From the NCBI RefSeq assembly GCF_001484605.1, contig NZ_CP013747.1, positions 2,108,001-2,172,000 of the forward strand: 64,000 bases of DNA, written 5' to 3'. The position numbers were made by a program, and so were the translations under genes. The notes under the pieces are model-generated. The model saw only the letters and a list, made by a program, of their open reading frames with translations, did no database searches and was not told the DNA's origin. Origin of the DNA: Pseudarthrobacter sulfonivorans (GTDB taxonomy: Bacteria > Actinomycetota > Actinomycetes > Actinomycetales > Micrococcaceae). Shown here piece after piece: positions 1 to 10,961 of this stretch. Position 1 is the first letter of the stretch. Each line of letters opens with the position of its first letter.

Positions 1-135
1 GCCGTTGGCGAGCAGTGCCGAAGCGAGTGTGTCGCCGGGGTGGCCGGTGAATTCCTCGCCGTCCACGGTGAATCGCCAGGAAATGGTGCGGTCGATGCGT
101 CCGCCGGCGGCGAGGCGGGCGTTCTGGGAAGTCAC
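1..135 (-). CDS. soxA: Sarcosine oxidase alpha subunit, N-terminal 45 residues (runs off the window)
   Basis: Only the start of the large subunit of heterotetrameric sarcosine oxidase, which oxidises sarcosine to glycine and passes the methyl carbon to tetrahydrofolate in the cytoplasm. It opens at a GTG (135-133) that overlaps the soxD stop as GTGA, so translation is probably coupled. The visible residues contain a VDGEEFTGHPGDTLASALLANG-like stretch (about residues 24-45), typical of the N-terminal 2Fe-2S-ferredoxin-like fold of SoxA. The order soxB-soxD-soxA matches the known soxBDAG operon; soxG would lie beyond the window edge. Identity is secure from context; the length cannot be judged. 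Confidence 0.9.
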   Translation of the reverse strand, partial: MTSQNARLAAGGRIDRTISWRFTVDGEEFTGHPGDTLASALLANG

Positions 136-551
136 TTGGTTGCTCCTTCCGGGGCGGTGGTGCTGGCGCGTGAGGTGCTGGCGGCGATGCTTGTTGCGGC
201 GGTGCTCGGCGCAGCGGTCCCGGTGGTGGTGCTGTCCGGGGCGAGGCTGGCAGTGCCGGACTCACGTGCCGGGGCGGCTGCGTCAGGCCGGGGCTCGCCC
301 ATGGGGTAGATCGCCTGGATCTCGTAGGTGACCGTGTCGCGGAGCATGTTGAACCACTGGCGGCAGCCGGTGCTGTGGAGCCAGCGTTCGGCGAAGGCGC
401 CCTTGGTGTTGTCCCGGTAGAACAGGAACTCGGCCCATTCGCGGTCGTTCAGTTCGTTAGGGTTTTCCGGATAGGCCACGTGGGCCTGGCCGCCGTAGTG
501 GAACTCGGTCTCGTCGCGGGAGCCGCAGTTGGGGCATGAAATGAGGAGCAT
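132..551 (-). CDS. soxD: Sarcosine oxidase delta subunit with an unusual Ala/Ser/Thr-rich tail
   Basis: Small zinc-binding subunit of heterotetrameric sarcosine oxidase. The four zinc ligands known for this family are visible at the expected positions: Cys6 and Cys9 (CPNCG), His59 and Cys63 (HSTGC). The conserved core ends near residue 88; the remaining ~50 residues are low-complexity Ala, Ser and Thr, making the protein 139 residues where about 100 is usual. It lies 14 bp downstream of soxB and overlaps soxA by 4 bases. The tail is probably disordered; whether it is translated in full is inferred from the intact frame and the coupled GTGA junction. Confidence 0.95.
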   Translation of the reverse strand: MLLISCPNCGSRDETEFHYGGQAHVAYPENPNELNDREWAEFLFYRDNTKGAFAERWLHSTGCRQWFNMLRDTVTYEIQAIYPMGEPRPDAAAPARESGTASLAPDSTTTGTAAPSTAATSIAASTSRASTTAPEGATK

Positions 552-565
552 GTCCGGACTCTCTT

Positions 566-1783
566 CTAGTGGGCCACGGCGGCTGCGCCGTGTTCGTCGA
601 TCAGGGCACCGGTTTCGAACCGCTCCAGCGCAAACGGCTTGTTCAGTTCGTGCGGCGTTCCCGTGGCGATGGTGTGGGCAAAGGTGAGGCCCGCGGCCGG
701 CGTGCCCTTGAAGCCGCCCGTGCCCCAGCCACAGTTCACGAACATGTTGTCCACCGGAGTGGTGCCCACGATCGGGGAGGCGTCCAGCGTCGTATCAACG
801 ATGCCGCCCCAGGTCCTGAGTACGTGCGCACGGGCAAAGATCGGGAAGAGCTCGACGGCGGCCGCCATCTGGTGCTCGATCACATGGAACGAGCCGCGCT
901 GGCCGTAACCGTTGTAGGAGTCCACTCCGGCGCCCATGACCAGCTCGCCCTTGTGTGCCTGGGAAACGTAGACGTGCACGTGGTTGGACATGACCACGGT
1001 GGGGTGGACCGGTTCGTGCAGTTCGGAAACCAGCGCCTGCAGCGGGTGGGACTGGATGGGGAGCCGGAAGCCGGCCATTTCGGCCAGGACCGAGCTGTGC
1101 CCGGCGGCGCACAGGCCCACCTTTTCGGTGTTGATGGTGCCGCGGTTGGTCTTGACGCCCACCACGCGGTTGCCGTCCTTGACGAAGCCGGTGACTTCGC
1201 AGTTCTGGATGATATCCACGCCCAGTTCGTCGCACTTGCGGGCGAAGGCCCAGGCCACGTGGTCATGCTTGGCGATGCCGGCGCGCGGCTGGTACGTGGC
1301 GCCCATGACCGGGTAGCGGATGTTGTCGTTGATGTTCAGGATGGGGCAGAGTTCCTTGACCTGCTGCGGGTCCAGCCATTCGGCGTCAACTCCGTTGAGT
1401 TTGTTCGCGCCCACGCGCCGCATGCTTTCGCGCACATCACCCAGGGTGTGGGCGAGGTTCATCACGCCGCGCTGGCTGAAGAGGAAGTCGTATTCGAGCT
1501 CCTCCGGCAGGACTTCCCAGAGCTTGAGGGCGTGCTCGTAGATAGCCGCGCTCTCGTCCCAGAGGTAGTTGGACCGGATGATGGTGGTGTTGCGGGCCAT
1601 GTTGCCGCCGGCCAGCCAGCCCTTTTCGAGGACGGCGATGTTGGTCATGCCGTGGTTTTTGGCCAGGAAGTAGGCGGTGGCCAGGCCGTGCCCGCCGCCA
1701 CCAACGATGACTGCGTCGTAGGAAGGCTTCGGGTCCGGGTTGTGCCAAAGGAATTCCGGGTGCTCCGGAAGCAGATCGGCCAT
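566..1783 (-). CDS. soxB: Sarcosine oxidase beta subunit (FAD/covalent-FMN)
   Basis: Catalytic subunit that oxidises sarcosine at FAD and hands electrons to a covalently bound FMN. The Rossmann dinucleotide motif VIVGGGGHG lies at residues 25-33. The segment AKHDHV (His173 and His175) matches the place where family members attach FMN covalently to a histidine. 405 residues is the normal size. The ATG at 1783 overlaps the glyA stop by one base (TAATG), so glyA-soxB-soxD-soxA form one operon read leftwards. Product glycine and the folate-bound carbon feed the adjacent SHMT. Confidence 0.96.
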   Translation of the reverse strand: MADLLPEHPEFLWHNPDPKPSYDAVIVGGGGHGLATAYFLAKNHGMTNIAVLEKGWLAGGNMARNTTIIRSNYLWDESAAIYEHALKLWEVLPEELEYDFLFSQRGVMNLAHTLGDVRESMRRVGANKLNGVDAEWLDPQQVKELCPILNINDNIRYPVMGATYQPRAGIAKHDHVAWAFARKCDELGVDIIQNCEVTGFVKDGNRVVGVKTNRGTINTEKVGLCAAGHSSVLAEMAGFRLPIQSHPLQALVSELHEPVHPTVVMSNHVHVYVSQAHKGELVMGAGVDSYNGYGQRGSFHVIEHQMAAAVELFPIFARAHVLRTWGGIVDTTLDASPIVGTTPVDNMFVNCGWGTGGFKGTPAAGLTFAHTIATGTPHELNKPFALERFETGALIDEHGAAAVAH

Positions 1784-3081
1784 TATGCCACCTCGTTCGC
1801 GTCAGAGGAGAGGTTGGGGTAGAGCGGGAACTTTCCGGCCAGGATTTCAACCCGCTGCCGCAGTTCCGCCACAGTCTCGTCGCTGAACTCGCGCTTGAGT
1901 GCTGCGGCGATAATGTCCGCTACCTCGGTGAACTCTGCCTTCCCGAACCCACGCGTGGCCAGTGCCGGCGTGCCGATACGAAGACCGGACGAGATCATCG
2001 GCGGTCGCGGGTCGAACGGCACGGCGTTGCGGTTGACCGTGATGCCGATCCGGTGCAGGCGGTCTTCGCCCTGCTGGCCGTCCAGTTCCGAATTGCGCAG
2101 ATCCACCAGGACCAGGTGCACGTCGGTGCCGCCGCTGACGACGGTCACGCCGGCCTCTGCAACGTCGGCAGACAGCATGCGTTCTGCGATGATGCGGGCG
2201 CCTTCCAGGGTGCGTTCCTGGCGGTCGCGGAACGCCGGCTCAGCAGCGAGCTTGAACGCCACAGCCTTCGCGGCAATGACGTGCTCCAGCGGGCCACCCT
2301 GCTGTCCGGGGAACACCGCGGAGTTGACCTTCTTGGCGATGTCGGCGTCGTTGGTCAGGATCACACCACCGCGCGGGCCGCCAAGGGTCTTGTGGGTGGT
2401 GCTCGTGACGATGTGGGCGTGAGGCACGGGGCTGGGGTGAAGCCCTGCGGCCACCAGGCCTGCGAAATGGGCCATGTCCACCATCAGGTAGGCGCCTACC
2501 AGGTCCGCAATACGGCGGAATTCGGCGAAGTCAAGCTGCCGGGAGTAGGCGGACCAGCCGGCGACGATCAGCTTCGGCTTGTTCTCAACCGCCAGGCGCT
2601 CGACTTCAGCCATGTCAATCAGCATGGTCTCTTCGCCGACTCCGTACGGGACCACTTTGTAGAGCTTGCCGGAGAAGTTGATTCGCATCCCATGCGTCAA
2701 GTGGCCACCGTGTGCGAGGTTCAACCCCAGGATGGTGTCACCGGGCTGGATCAGGGCGAACATCGCCGCCGCGTTGGCCTGGGCGCCTGAGTGGGGCTGC
2801 ACATTGGCGAATTCGGAGCCGAACAATGACTTAAGACGGTCGATGGCCAGCTGCTCGACCACGTCAACGTGTTCGCAGCCGCCGTAGTAGCGCTTGCCAG
2901 GGTAGCCTTCGGCGTACTTGTTGGTCAGGACGGATCCCTGCGCCTCCATGACGGCAGTCGGCGCAAAGTTTTCAGAGGCGATCATCTCCAGCGTGCCCTG
3001 CTGGCGCAGGAGCTCCTGCTGAACGGCTGCATGGATCGCAGGATCGGTCTCTGCGAGCGTACGGGTCAGAACGTCGACCAT
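1783..3081 (-). CDS. glyA: Serine hydroxymethyltransferase
   Basis: PLP enzyme interconverting glycine plus 5,10-methylene-THF with serine plus THF. The lysine that binds PLP is in the [13 protein letters not shown] motif, and the N-terminal SENFAP and YPGKRYYGG motifs are intact; 432 residues is normal. An AGGAG site sits 5 bp before the ATG. As first gene of the sox operon it lets the cell turn the glycine and methylene-THF made from sarcosine into serine. Its promoter and a TGATATATTA operator lie directly upstream. It may be a second, catabolic glyA in the genome, which cannot be checked here. Confidence 0.96.
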   Translation of the reverse strand: MVDVLTRTLAETDPAIHAAVQQELLRQQGTLEMIASENFAPTAVMEAQGSVLTNKYAEGYPGKRYYGGCEHVDVVEQLAIDRLKSLFGSEFANVQPHSGAQANAAAMFALIQPGDTILGLNLAHGGHLTHGMRINFSGKLYKVVPYGVGEETMLIDMAEVERLAVENKPKLIVAGWSAYSRQLDFAEFRRIADLVGAYLMVDMAHFAGLVAAGLHPSPVPHAHIVTSTTHKTLGGPRGGVILTNDADIAKKVNSAVFPGQQGGPLEHVIAAKAVAFKLAAEPAFRDRQERTLEGARIIAERMLSADVAEAGVTVVSGGTDVHLVLVDLRNSELDGQQGEDRLHRIGITVNRNAVPFDPRPPMISSGLRIGTPALATRGFGKAEFTEVADIIAAALKREFSDETVAELRQRVEILAGKFPLYPNLSSDANEVA

Positions 3082-3098
3082 CTTTTCTCCTCTGCTAT

Positions 3099-3121
3099 CT
3101 AATATCCTGTTGATATATTAG
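3099..3121. promoter_or_regulatory. Operator of the GntR pair at the glyA-sox promoter
   Basis: A 23-bp imperfect palindrome with arms CTAATAT and ATATTAG. Its core TGATATATTA (3111-3120) is the same sequence found inverted before purU (4005-4014) and as the perfect palindrome TGATATATCA before the metF-like gene (10026-10035). It lies 13 bp beyond the -10 hexamer, so a bound repressor would cover the start of transcription. Assignment to the neighbouring GntR/FCD regulators is inference. Confidence 0.7.
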
Positions 3122-3133
3122 TTTCGTGACTCA

Positions 3134-3162
3134 AGTATGCTATTCAGCCATGTGGGTGTCAA
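3134..3162 (-). promoter_or_regulatory. Promoter of the glyA-soxBDA operon
   Basis: Reading leftwards, a perfect -35 TTGACA (3162-3157), 17 bp, then -10 CATACT (3139-3134). It points at glyA, whose start is 53 bp further on. Strong match to the actinobacterial housekeeping sigma consensus. Confidence 0.75.
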
Positions 3163-3189
3163 CAGATTTTTCAAGCCGTCCCAGAGGCG

Positions 3190-3222
3190 CCAGAAGCGCG
3201 GCTGGAAGGGCCGCGCTTCTGG
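3190..3222 (-). terminator. Hairpin downstream of the first GntR gene
   Basis: Perfect 13-bp stem (3190-3202 with 3210-3222) around a 7-base loop, 28 bp after the GntR stop. No U-run follows on either strand, so it is a terminator-like hairpin that would separate the GntR transcript from the glyA promoter just beyond. Confidence 0.55.
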
Positions 3223-3249
3223 TCGAACGTTTGAGAGGTGGGGCTTGGA

Positions 3250-3927
3250 TCAGGTGAAGAGCGCCTTGCGGACGGCATCCTCGAAGCCACTGACGTGGCT
3301 CCTCGCCAGGTCAGCGGCCCGTGCCTCATCGCCGTCAATCACTGCGCCGAGCAGGTCCAGGTGCTCATGCACGTGGCGGGAAAGATCGGGAAGGCGATCC
3401 AGAACCATGCACCAGATGCGGGTGGCGAGATTGTCGTACCGGATCAGGACGTCCTCAAGGTGGGGATTGGCCGCAGCCGCGTAGATGCCTTGATGGACGC
3501 GCGCATCAAGGCGCAGAGTTTCGACGACGGAGGCCGCATGGGTATCGAAGGATTCAACAGCCCGCATCACAGCCCGCAACCGCTCCCGCTGCAGTTCCGT
3601 GGCCACCCGGGCAGCACGGGACGCTGCGAGCGGTTCAAGCTGCGTCCGGATTTCTGAAATGAAAGCAAGGTCTGTCACCTCTACTCGGGTGGCAAAGGTG
3701 CCCCTGCGCGGATACGAAACCACCAGACGGTCGAGCTCAAGCCGCTTCAAAGCTTCCCGCACTGGAGTCCGCCCCACGCCGAGGTCCCTGGCGAGGTGGT
3801 CGTCGTTAAGAAGATCGCCGGGTTTGATGTCAAGCATCAGCAGCCGGTCGCGGATACGCTCGTACGCCACGTCCGCCAACGACTTCTTGACCACATCTGC
3901 CGCGATCGCCGACGCTTCAACTGCCAT
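3250..3927 (-). CDS. GntR/FCD-family transcriptional regulator (copy 1)
   Basis: Probable repressor of the one-carbon genes on both sides. Residues ~15-85 form a winged helix with the family's GVGRTPVREALKRL recognition helix; residues ~95-225 form the all-helical FCD effector-binding domain with the metal-ligand pattern typical of that group. It lies between glyA-sox and purU-dmg and is divergent from purU. It is clearly paralogous to the regulator at 9260-9955: both contain LDIKPG, GVGRTP[VI]REA and the motif RYDNLATRIW. Effector unknown; folate-pathway intermediates, sarcosine, dimethylglycine or glycine are guesses. Confidence 0.9.
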   Translation of the reverse strand: MAVEASAIAADVVKKSLADVAYERIRDRLLMLDIKPGDLLNDDHLARDLGVGRTPVREALKRLELDRLVVSYPRRGTFATRVEVTDLAFISEIRTQLEPLAASRAARVATELQRERLRAVMRAVESFDTHAASVVETLRLDARVHQGIYAAAANPHLEDVLIRYDNLATRIWCMVLDRLPDLSRHVHEHLDLLGAVIDGDEARAADLARSHVSGFEDAVRKALFT

Positions 3928-3963
3928 AACCTGGACCCCTTTCCATTCAAGCCAAACAGGCTA

Positions 3964-3992
3964 TTGACCTCGCCCAGTGACCAGTATACGCT
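3964..3992 (+). promoter_or_regulatory. Candidate promoter of purU-dmg
   Basis: TTGACC (3964-3969), 17 bp, TACGCT (3987-3992); an alternative -10 TATACG sits two bases earlier. The shared operator core follows 12 bp downstream, as at the glyA and metF-like promoters. Confidence 0.5.
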
Positions 3993-4004
3993 GATTCCCA
4001 ATCC

Positions 4005-4014
4005 TAATATATCA
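4005..4014. promoter_or_regulatory. GntR operator core before purU
   Basis: TAATATATCA is the exact reverse complement of the TGATATATTA core at the glyA promoter. It lies in the 137-bp divergent region between GntR copy 1 and purU, just downstream of the candidate -10, so it could repress purU and possibly affect the regulator itself. Confidence 0.65.
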
Positions 4015-4064
4015 GTTCCTGATTTGCGAATATATCTATTGGGAAGATACCTAAAGGAGGAGAC

Positions 4065-4979
4065 ATGACCCTAGTGGCAACAGACTCATCAACCAGCACG
4101 CTGACTCAGAACGACCCCCGCGTGAAGGACAAGGCCCAGAAGTTCGTACTCACACTGTCGTGCGTCGAACGTGCCGGTATTGTCCAAGCGGTCACCACTT
4201 TTCTCTTCGAACGTGGCTTCAACATCGACGAGCACCAGCAGTTCGACGACGGGCTCCGCGAGACGCTGCACCTGCGCACCGCATTCTCGGGTTCCCCCGA
4301 GTACACGCCGGAACGGCTCCAGGAGGAGTTCAACGCCATTGCCGACCGCTTCGAGATGAAGTTCAGCTTCCATGACCAGACCAAGGAGCGCATCCTGGTC
4401 ATGGTGTCCAAGTTCGGCCACTGCCTGAATGACCTGATCTTCCGCTGGCGCGGTGGCAGCCTCGGCGGCGACATCGTCCTCGTGGTGTCCAATCATGAAA
4501 CCCACCGGGCAATGGCCGACGCCGCCGGCCTGCCCTTCGTCTACCTCCCTGTGACCCCCGAGACGAAGGCAGACGCCGAACAGCGCCTGCTGGACCTCGT
4601 CGACGAGCACAACATCGACCTCGTTGTGCTCGCCCGGTACATGCAGGTGCTCTCCGATGACCTCTGCCGCTCCCTTGAAGGCCGGGCCATCAACATCCAC
4701 CACTCCTTCCTTCCTGGCTTCAAGGGAGCGCGCCCGTACCACCAGGCGTACGACCGTGGCGTCAAACTGGTAGGTGCCACTGCCCACTACGTGACTGCTG
4801 AACTCGATGAAGGGCCAATCATCGAACAGGAAGTCATCCGGGTGGACCACAGCTACGGTCCCACCACACTGTCAACAGTCGGGCAGGATGCGGAAGCGCT
4901 TGCACTGTCCCGCGCCGTGCGGTGGCACTGCGAGCACCGTGTGCTGCTGGACCAAACCAGCACTGTCGTGTTCCGGTAA
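4065..4979 (+). CDS. purU: Formyltetrahydrofolate deformylase
   Basis: Hydrolyses 10-formyl-THF to formate and THF, releasing one-carbon units that the THF-dependent demethylases load. N-terminal ACT domain at ~residues 25-105 (LSCVERAGIVQAVTTFL), then a formyltransferase fold with the catalytic NIHHSFLPGFKG motif and the later Asp in LDEGPIIEQE. 304 residues, slightly longer at the N-terminus than E. coli PurU. A strong AAAGGAGGAG site precedes the ATG. It is first in an operon with dmg 54 bp downstream, which fits a catabolic rather than purine-related role. The formate is probably taken by the molybdo-oxidoreductase at 10962. Confidence 0.94.
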   Translation: MTLVATDSSTSTLTQNDPRVKDKAQKFVLTLSCVERAGIVQAVTTFLFERGFNIDEHQQFDDGLRETLHLRTAFSGSPEYTPERLQEEFNAIADRFEMKFSFHDQTKERILVMVSKFGHCLNDLIFRWRGGSLGGDIVLVVSNHETHRAMADAAGLPFVYLPVTPETKADAEQRLLDLVDEHNIDLVVLARYMQVLSDDLCRSLEGRAINIHHSFLPGFKGARPYHQAYDRGVKLVGATAHYVTAELDEGPIIEQEVIRVDHSYGPTTLSTVGQDAEALALSRAVRWHCEHRVLLDQTSTVVFR

Positions 4980-7526
<2,547 letters not shown>

Positions 7527-7551
7527 CAGCCGCCGGGCCATTCAAGGGCAC

Positions 7552-7600
7552 GCGGCCCGGACTCATTTCCTCGCAACCAGAGTCCGGGCCGCTGCTTTTC
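7552..7600 (+). terminator. Rho-independent terminator after dmg
   Basis: Perfect 13-bp stem (7552-7564 with 7580-7592), 15-base loop, then a TGCTTTT run. It sits between dmg and fchA, so the latter pair may have lower or separate expression. Confidence 0.8.
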
Positions 7601-7656
7601 CATGGCCCATCCATGCCCAGGCCAGTCGACTAGAGCTTCAGCCCCCAGGAAGACAC

Positions 7657-8283
7657 ATGATCAATTCAGAAACAATAAGCGACTACCTTGCCAGGCTTGC
7701 CTCGCGCGAACCCACCCCCGGCGGCGGCGCAGCCGCGGCTCTCCACGCCGCCCAGGGGGCGGCGCTTGTCGCCATGGTGGCCAGGTACACCACCGGCACG
7801 AAATACGAACAGCACGCCGAACTCGTCGCCAGGATCATCAGCAGCGCCGACGGCCTGGTGGCCCAGGCCCTGCGCCTCGCGGACGCCGACCAGCACGCGT
7901 TCCAAGGCGTCATCGATGCCTACAAGCTCCCCGCCGGTACTGACGACCTCAAGGCCGAACGGACAGCATCCATCCAGGACGCGCTCGTCCAGGCGGCGAA
8001 TACACCGGCACAACTGATCCTGCTTGCCGGCGCCGTCGTGGATCTTGCCACGGAACTGTTCGAGGTGGCCAATGCCAACGTGATCAGTGACGTCGCCGCC
8101 GCCGTCGACGCAGCCCGGGCAGCCGCCACCACTGCACGGGTGAACATCGACATCAATGTGGTGGCCATCAAGGACACCGAAGCGCGTTCCCGGCTGGCTG
8201 AGCAGACGGACGGCCTTGAGGAAAAGGTCGTCCTGGCAGCCGACTCGCTAGTGAAGCGCGTGCGCGAAAGGATTCTCGGTTGA
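7657..8283 (+). CDS. fchA: Methenyl-THF cyclohydrolase of the FTCD-C / FchA family
   Basis: Belongs to the formiminotransferase-cyclodeaminase C-terminal family, whose stand-alone bacterial members act as 5,10-methenyl-THF cyclohydrolases. The family's glycine-rich N-terminal motif EPTPGGGAAAAL (residues ~18-29) is intact; the rest is helical and Ala-rich, and 208 residues is the usual size. It overlaps folD by four bases (TTGA), so the two are coupled. Its presence makes sense because the adjacent FolD lacks the lysine needed for the cyclohydrolase half-reaction. The formimino-THF cyclodeaminase alternative is less likely: no histidine-degradation genes are near. Confidence 0.85.
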   Translation: MINSETISDYLARLASREPTPGGGAAAALHAAQGAALVAMVARYTTGTKYEQHAELVARIISSADGLVAQALRLADADQHAFQGVIDAYKLPAGTDDLKAERTASIQDALVQAANTPAQLILLAGAVVDLATELFEVANANVISDVAAAVDAARAAATTARVNIDINVVAIKDTEARSRLAEQTDGLEEKVVLAADSLVKRVRERILG

Positions 8284-9155
8284 GCACCACACTCCTCTCT
8301 GGACGAAGCCTGGCGAAGCTCATTCAGCAGAAGGCCCACGACGAAGCCCGGAACCTCGAAACTGACGGCGTGCGCCCCACCCTTGCAGTGGTTGTGGCCA
8401 CCGACGACGGCTCCACGCTCTGGTATGTGCGGTCCATCGAACGGGCTGCAGAAAGCGCGGGCATCAATTGCCGGATCGTGGACCTGGGCCACGACGCAAC
8501 AGGACAGGTTCTGGCCTCAGTCCTGAAGGACCTCAGCGCCGAGCCATCCGTCAACGGCATCATCCTGCAGACGCCATTGCCTCCCGGCGTTGACGCAGAT
8601 GCGCTGGTTGGGCACATCGCCCCCGAGAAGGACATCGACGGCGCGAACCCTCTGAGCCTTGGCCGGCTGGCCGTGGGCCAGCCCTCGTTCGCCCCCGCCA
8701 CTGCACGGGCCGTCACCGAGATCCTGGACCACTTCGACATCCCTGTTGCGGGCCGGAACGTCGTCGTGATTGGACGCTCAGCCGTCGTCGGAAAACCGCT
8801 GTCCCTGCTGCTGCTGGAACGCGACGCCACCGTCACCGTCTGCCACTCCAGGTCAGGGGCGCTGGAGAAATACACCAAGGCGGCCGACGTCGTGGTGGTC
8901 GCCGCCGGGCGTACCGGCCTGCTGAACGGCGGCCACATTTCCTCCGGGGCTGTTGTGATCGACGTCGGCACCAACGTCCTATCCGACGGATCCCTCGTGG
9001 GGGATGTGGACGAAGCCAGCGTCCGGGGCATCGCCGGGGCGCTGACACCCGTTCCGGGTGGCGTCGGCTCAGTCACCACGTCCCTGCTGCTCCTTCACAC
9101 CACCGAGGCCGCGCGGGAACAGTCGCATGCCTTGGTCCGGGGAACAGCCGTATGA
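8280..9155 (+). CDS. folD: Methylene-THF dehydrogenase, FolD family, missing the cyclohydrolase lysine
   Basis: Oxidises 5,10-methylene-THF from dmg, sarcosine oxidase and GlyA to 5,10-methenyl-THF. The NADP-binding motif GRSAVVGKP and the folate-site motif PEKDIDG are present; 291 residues is normal. In the E. coli enzyme the catalytic pair is Tyr50...Lys54 within YVASK; the equivalent here reads YVRSI, so the lysine is isoleucine. Loss of this residue abolishes cyclohydrolase activity in characterised FolDs, and monofunctional dehydrogenases lack it too. Start is TTG at 8280, overlapping the fchA stop. Whether another, normal FolD exists elsewhere cannot be seen. Confidence 0.92.
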   Translation: MSTTLLSGRSLAKLIQQKAHDEARNLETDGVRPTLAVVVATDDGSTLWYVRSIERAAESAGINCRIVDLGHDATGQVLASVLKDLSAEPSVNGIILQTPLPPGVDADALVGHIAPEKDIDGANPLSLGRLAVGQPSFAPATARAVTEILDHFDIPVAGRNVVVIGRSAVVGKPLSLLLLERDATVTVCHSRSGALEKYTKAADVVVVAAGRTGLLNGGHISSGAVVIDVGTNVLSDGSLVGDVDEASVRGIAGALTPVPGGVGSVTTSLLLLHTTEAAREQSHALVRGTAV

Positions 9156-9201
9156 CCCACGGCAGGTACCCCTGCTTCGATTAGGCCCAGTTGTTGTCTC
9201 C

Positions 9202-9236
9202 GCGCCCGTGCAGATCCATGCGATCTTCACGGGCGC
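9202..9236. terminator. Hairpin between convergent folD and GntR copy 2
   Basis: Perfect 9-bp GC-rich stem (9202-9210 with 9228-9236) with a 17-base loop in the 104-bp convergent gap. No clear U-run; a bidirectional terminator is plausible. Confidence 0.4.
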
Positions 9237-9259
9237 AAAGGCCGTGTCCTGCCAATGGG

Positions 9260-9955
9260 CTACAGGACGGCCTTGATGAGGTTCTCAAAGTCCGTCACAT
9301 GCTTGGTGGTCAGCCGCGCAGCAGCTTCGGAATCCCCTTCCGCGATGCACTCGAGCAGCTCAATGTGCTGGGCAATGTGCTCGGATACCGGAGGAAGTTT
9401 CTCCAGCACCAGGCTCCAGATCCGCGTCGCCAGGTTGTCGTACCGGATCAGGACATCCTCAAGATGCCGGCTCCCTGTGGCCCGGTAGATCATCCGGTGT
9501 ACCCGCATGTCCAGGCGCATCAGGTCCCGCTGGGAGTGCATTACCGGCAGGAGCTCCCCGACTTCCCTGGCAAATTCCTTGATCTCTTGCCGGAGCTGCG
9601 GCGATGCCATCCGGGCAGCCCGTGCTGCGGCCGCAGGCTCCAAAAGGTGCCGGATTTCGGAGATTTCAGCCAGATCCGTGATGTCCACCCCTGCGGCGAA
9701 TGTTCCCCGGCGGGGATACGCCACCACCAGATGGTCGCCCTCAAGGCGCTTCATGGCCTCCCGGATGGGTGTCCTCCCCACTCCGAGCCGCCTGGAAATC
9801 ACTTCGTCATTCAATGGTTCACCAGGCTTGATGTCCAAAACGATCAGTTCATCACAGAGCACCCTGTAGGCGAAGTCGGCGAAGGACTCGTCCACCTGCC
9901 TCGTTGGCATTAAGGACCCCCCAACATCCGAACGTAGTTCTCCACCGCTTACCAT
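9260..9955 (-). CDS. GntR/FCD-family transcriptional regulator (copy 2)
   Basis: Paralogue of the regulator at 3250-3927, with the same layout: winged helix (GVGRTPIREAMKRLEG) followed by an FCD effector domain containing RYDNLATRIW. The ATG at 9955 is chosen because GGAGGAG lies 8 bp upstream; a TTG two codons earlier (9961) is also open. It is divergent from the metF-like operon, and the 118-bp gap between them holds a good promoter and the perfect palindrome TGATATATCA. Two paralogues with one operator type suggest either redundant repressors or regulators that answer different intermediates of the same pathway. Confidence 0.9.
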   Translation of the reverse strand: MVSGGELRSDVGGSLMPTRQVDESFADFAYRVLCDELIVLDIKPGEPLNDEVISRRLGVGRTPIREAMKRLEGDHLVVAYPRRGTFAAGVDITDLAEISEIRHLLEPAAAARAARMASPQLRQEIKEFAREVGELLPVMHSQRDLMRLDMRVHRMIYRATGSRHLEDVLIRYDNLATRIWSLVLEKLPPVSEHIAQHIELLECIAEGDSEAAARLTTKHVTDFENLIKAVL

Positions 9956-9987
9956 TTTCAAGTCTCCTCCCGATGCACGGCTGAGCC

Positions 9988-10016
9988 TTGACGCGAAGGC
10001 CTCCTGTACATAGTAT
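9988..10016 (+). promoter_or_regulatory. Promoter of the metF-like / fdhF / folE operon
   Basis: TTGACG (9988-9993), exactly 17 bp, TAGTAT (10011-10016). Reads towards the gene at 10074. Confidence 0.75.
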
Positions 10017-10025
10017 TCCTAGAAC

Positions 10026-10035
10026 TGATATATCA
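10026..10035. promoter_or_regulatory. GntR operator core before the metF-like gene
   Basis: TGATATATCA is a perfect 10-bp palindrome, 9 bp beyond the -10 hexamer, in AT-rich sequence that stands out from the GC-rich surroundings. Same core as at 3111-3120 and 4005-4014. Confidence 0.7.
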
Positions 10036-10073
10036 ATATCCCATCAAAAAAATGTCAACCCTAACGGAGAGCA

Positions 10074-10949
10074 ATGAGCGCAGAAGCTGTTGCAAGGATA
10101 CGGCTGGAAGTGGTTCCGTCCGCCGACCTGCTCACACAACTCCCCGCGGCTTTTGACACCACAGGATCCGTCAGCGTGACGTGCCTCCCGCACCACGGGC
10201 CTGCACGGACCGTAGAGGCGTCCGTAAGTCTGGCGCGCCTGGGATACCACACCGTTCCCCATCTCGCAGCCCGCAGCATCACGGGTAAGGCAGAACTCCA
10301 TTCGCTGCTGCTGCAACTGCAGCAGGCCGGTGTCTCGGAGCTGTTTCTCGTTGCCGGTGACCGGCGCACGCCCGCCGGCCCCTATGCCTGGAGCGGAGAA
10401 CTCCTTGAGGCGGTCAACGCCTATTCACCCGACTTCTCCATAGGCATCGCCGGTTATCCGGAAGGCCACCCGCAGCTTAGCCAGAAGCAACTCAGCAGCA
10501 GCCTCGGGGTCAAAGCGCCACTGGCGTCCTCAATGGTCACCCAGATGTGCTTTTCCGCCGAGGCGATCAGCCGGTACCTCCGGACAATCCGCAAAGCCGG
10601 CATCGAGCTGCCCGTGTGGGTTGGAGTCCCCGGCCCGGTGTCCATCAGGAAACTGGTCTCCCTGGGAGCACGCCTCGGGGTCGGCCGCTCCCTCAAGCTG
10701 GCCCGCGGGACCGGGATGGCGGGAGCCCTCTGGCGACGGGACGACTTCCTGAGCTACGACAGCGGACGCCTGATCCGCGAAGTCCACCAGGAGTTGGCGG
10801 GCGATCCCCTCTTTGCCGGGTTCCATGTCTACACCTTCAACGACCTCGGCCGCCTGCCTGGCCTCCTGGATGATCTCCGCGCATTGCAGCCGACCACCAC
10901 GCTGGCCTCGGGCAACACCTCCATTCCACTGTTTCCTGCCAAGATCTGA
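10074..10949 (+). CDS. Methylenetetrahydrofolate reductase-like flavoprotein
   Basis: MetF-like TIM-barrel protein of 291 residues. The early RLEVVPSADL segment (conserved Glu) and LVAGDRRTPAGPY (conserved Asp of the flavin/folate site) match the family, but the sequence is divergent from biosynthetic MetF. GGAG sits just before the ATG. It heads an operon with the molybdo-oxidoreductase and folE, under the one-carbon operator. In this setting it could reduce surplus methylene-THF to methyl-THF, or run in the oxidative direction; homologues also occur in O-demethylase systems. The exact reaction is inference. Confidence 0.8.
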   Translation: MSAEAVARIRLEVVPSADLLTQLPAAFDTTGSVSVTCLPHHGPARTVEASVSLARLGYHTVPHLAARSITGKAELHSLLLQLQQAGVSELFLVAGDRRTPAGPYAWSGELLEAVNAYSPDFSIGIAGYPEGHPQLSQKQLSSSLGVKAPLASSMVTQMCFSAEAISRYLRTIRKAGIELPVWVGVPGPVSIRKLVSLGARLGVGRSLKLARGTGMAGALWRRDDFLSYDSGRLIREVHQELAGDPLFAGFHVYTFNDLGRLPGLLDDLRALQPTTTLASGNTSIPLFPAKI

Positions 10950-10961
10950 AGGGAAGATCAC

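Noticed and set aside
3082..3249. Glycine riboswitch before glyA
   Set aside because: The short leader holds a promoter and operator palindrome but none of the paired aptamer structure of a glycine riboswitch.
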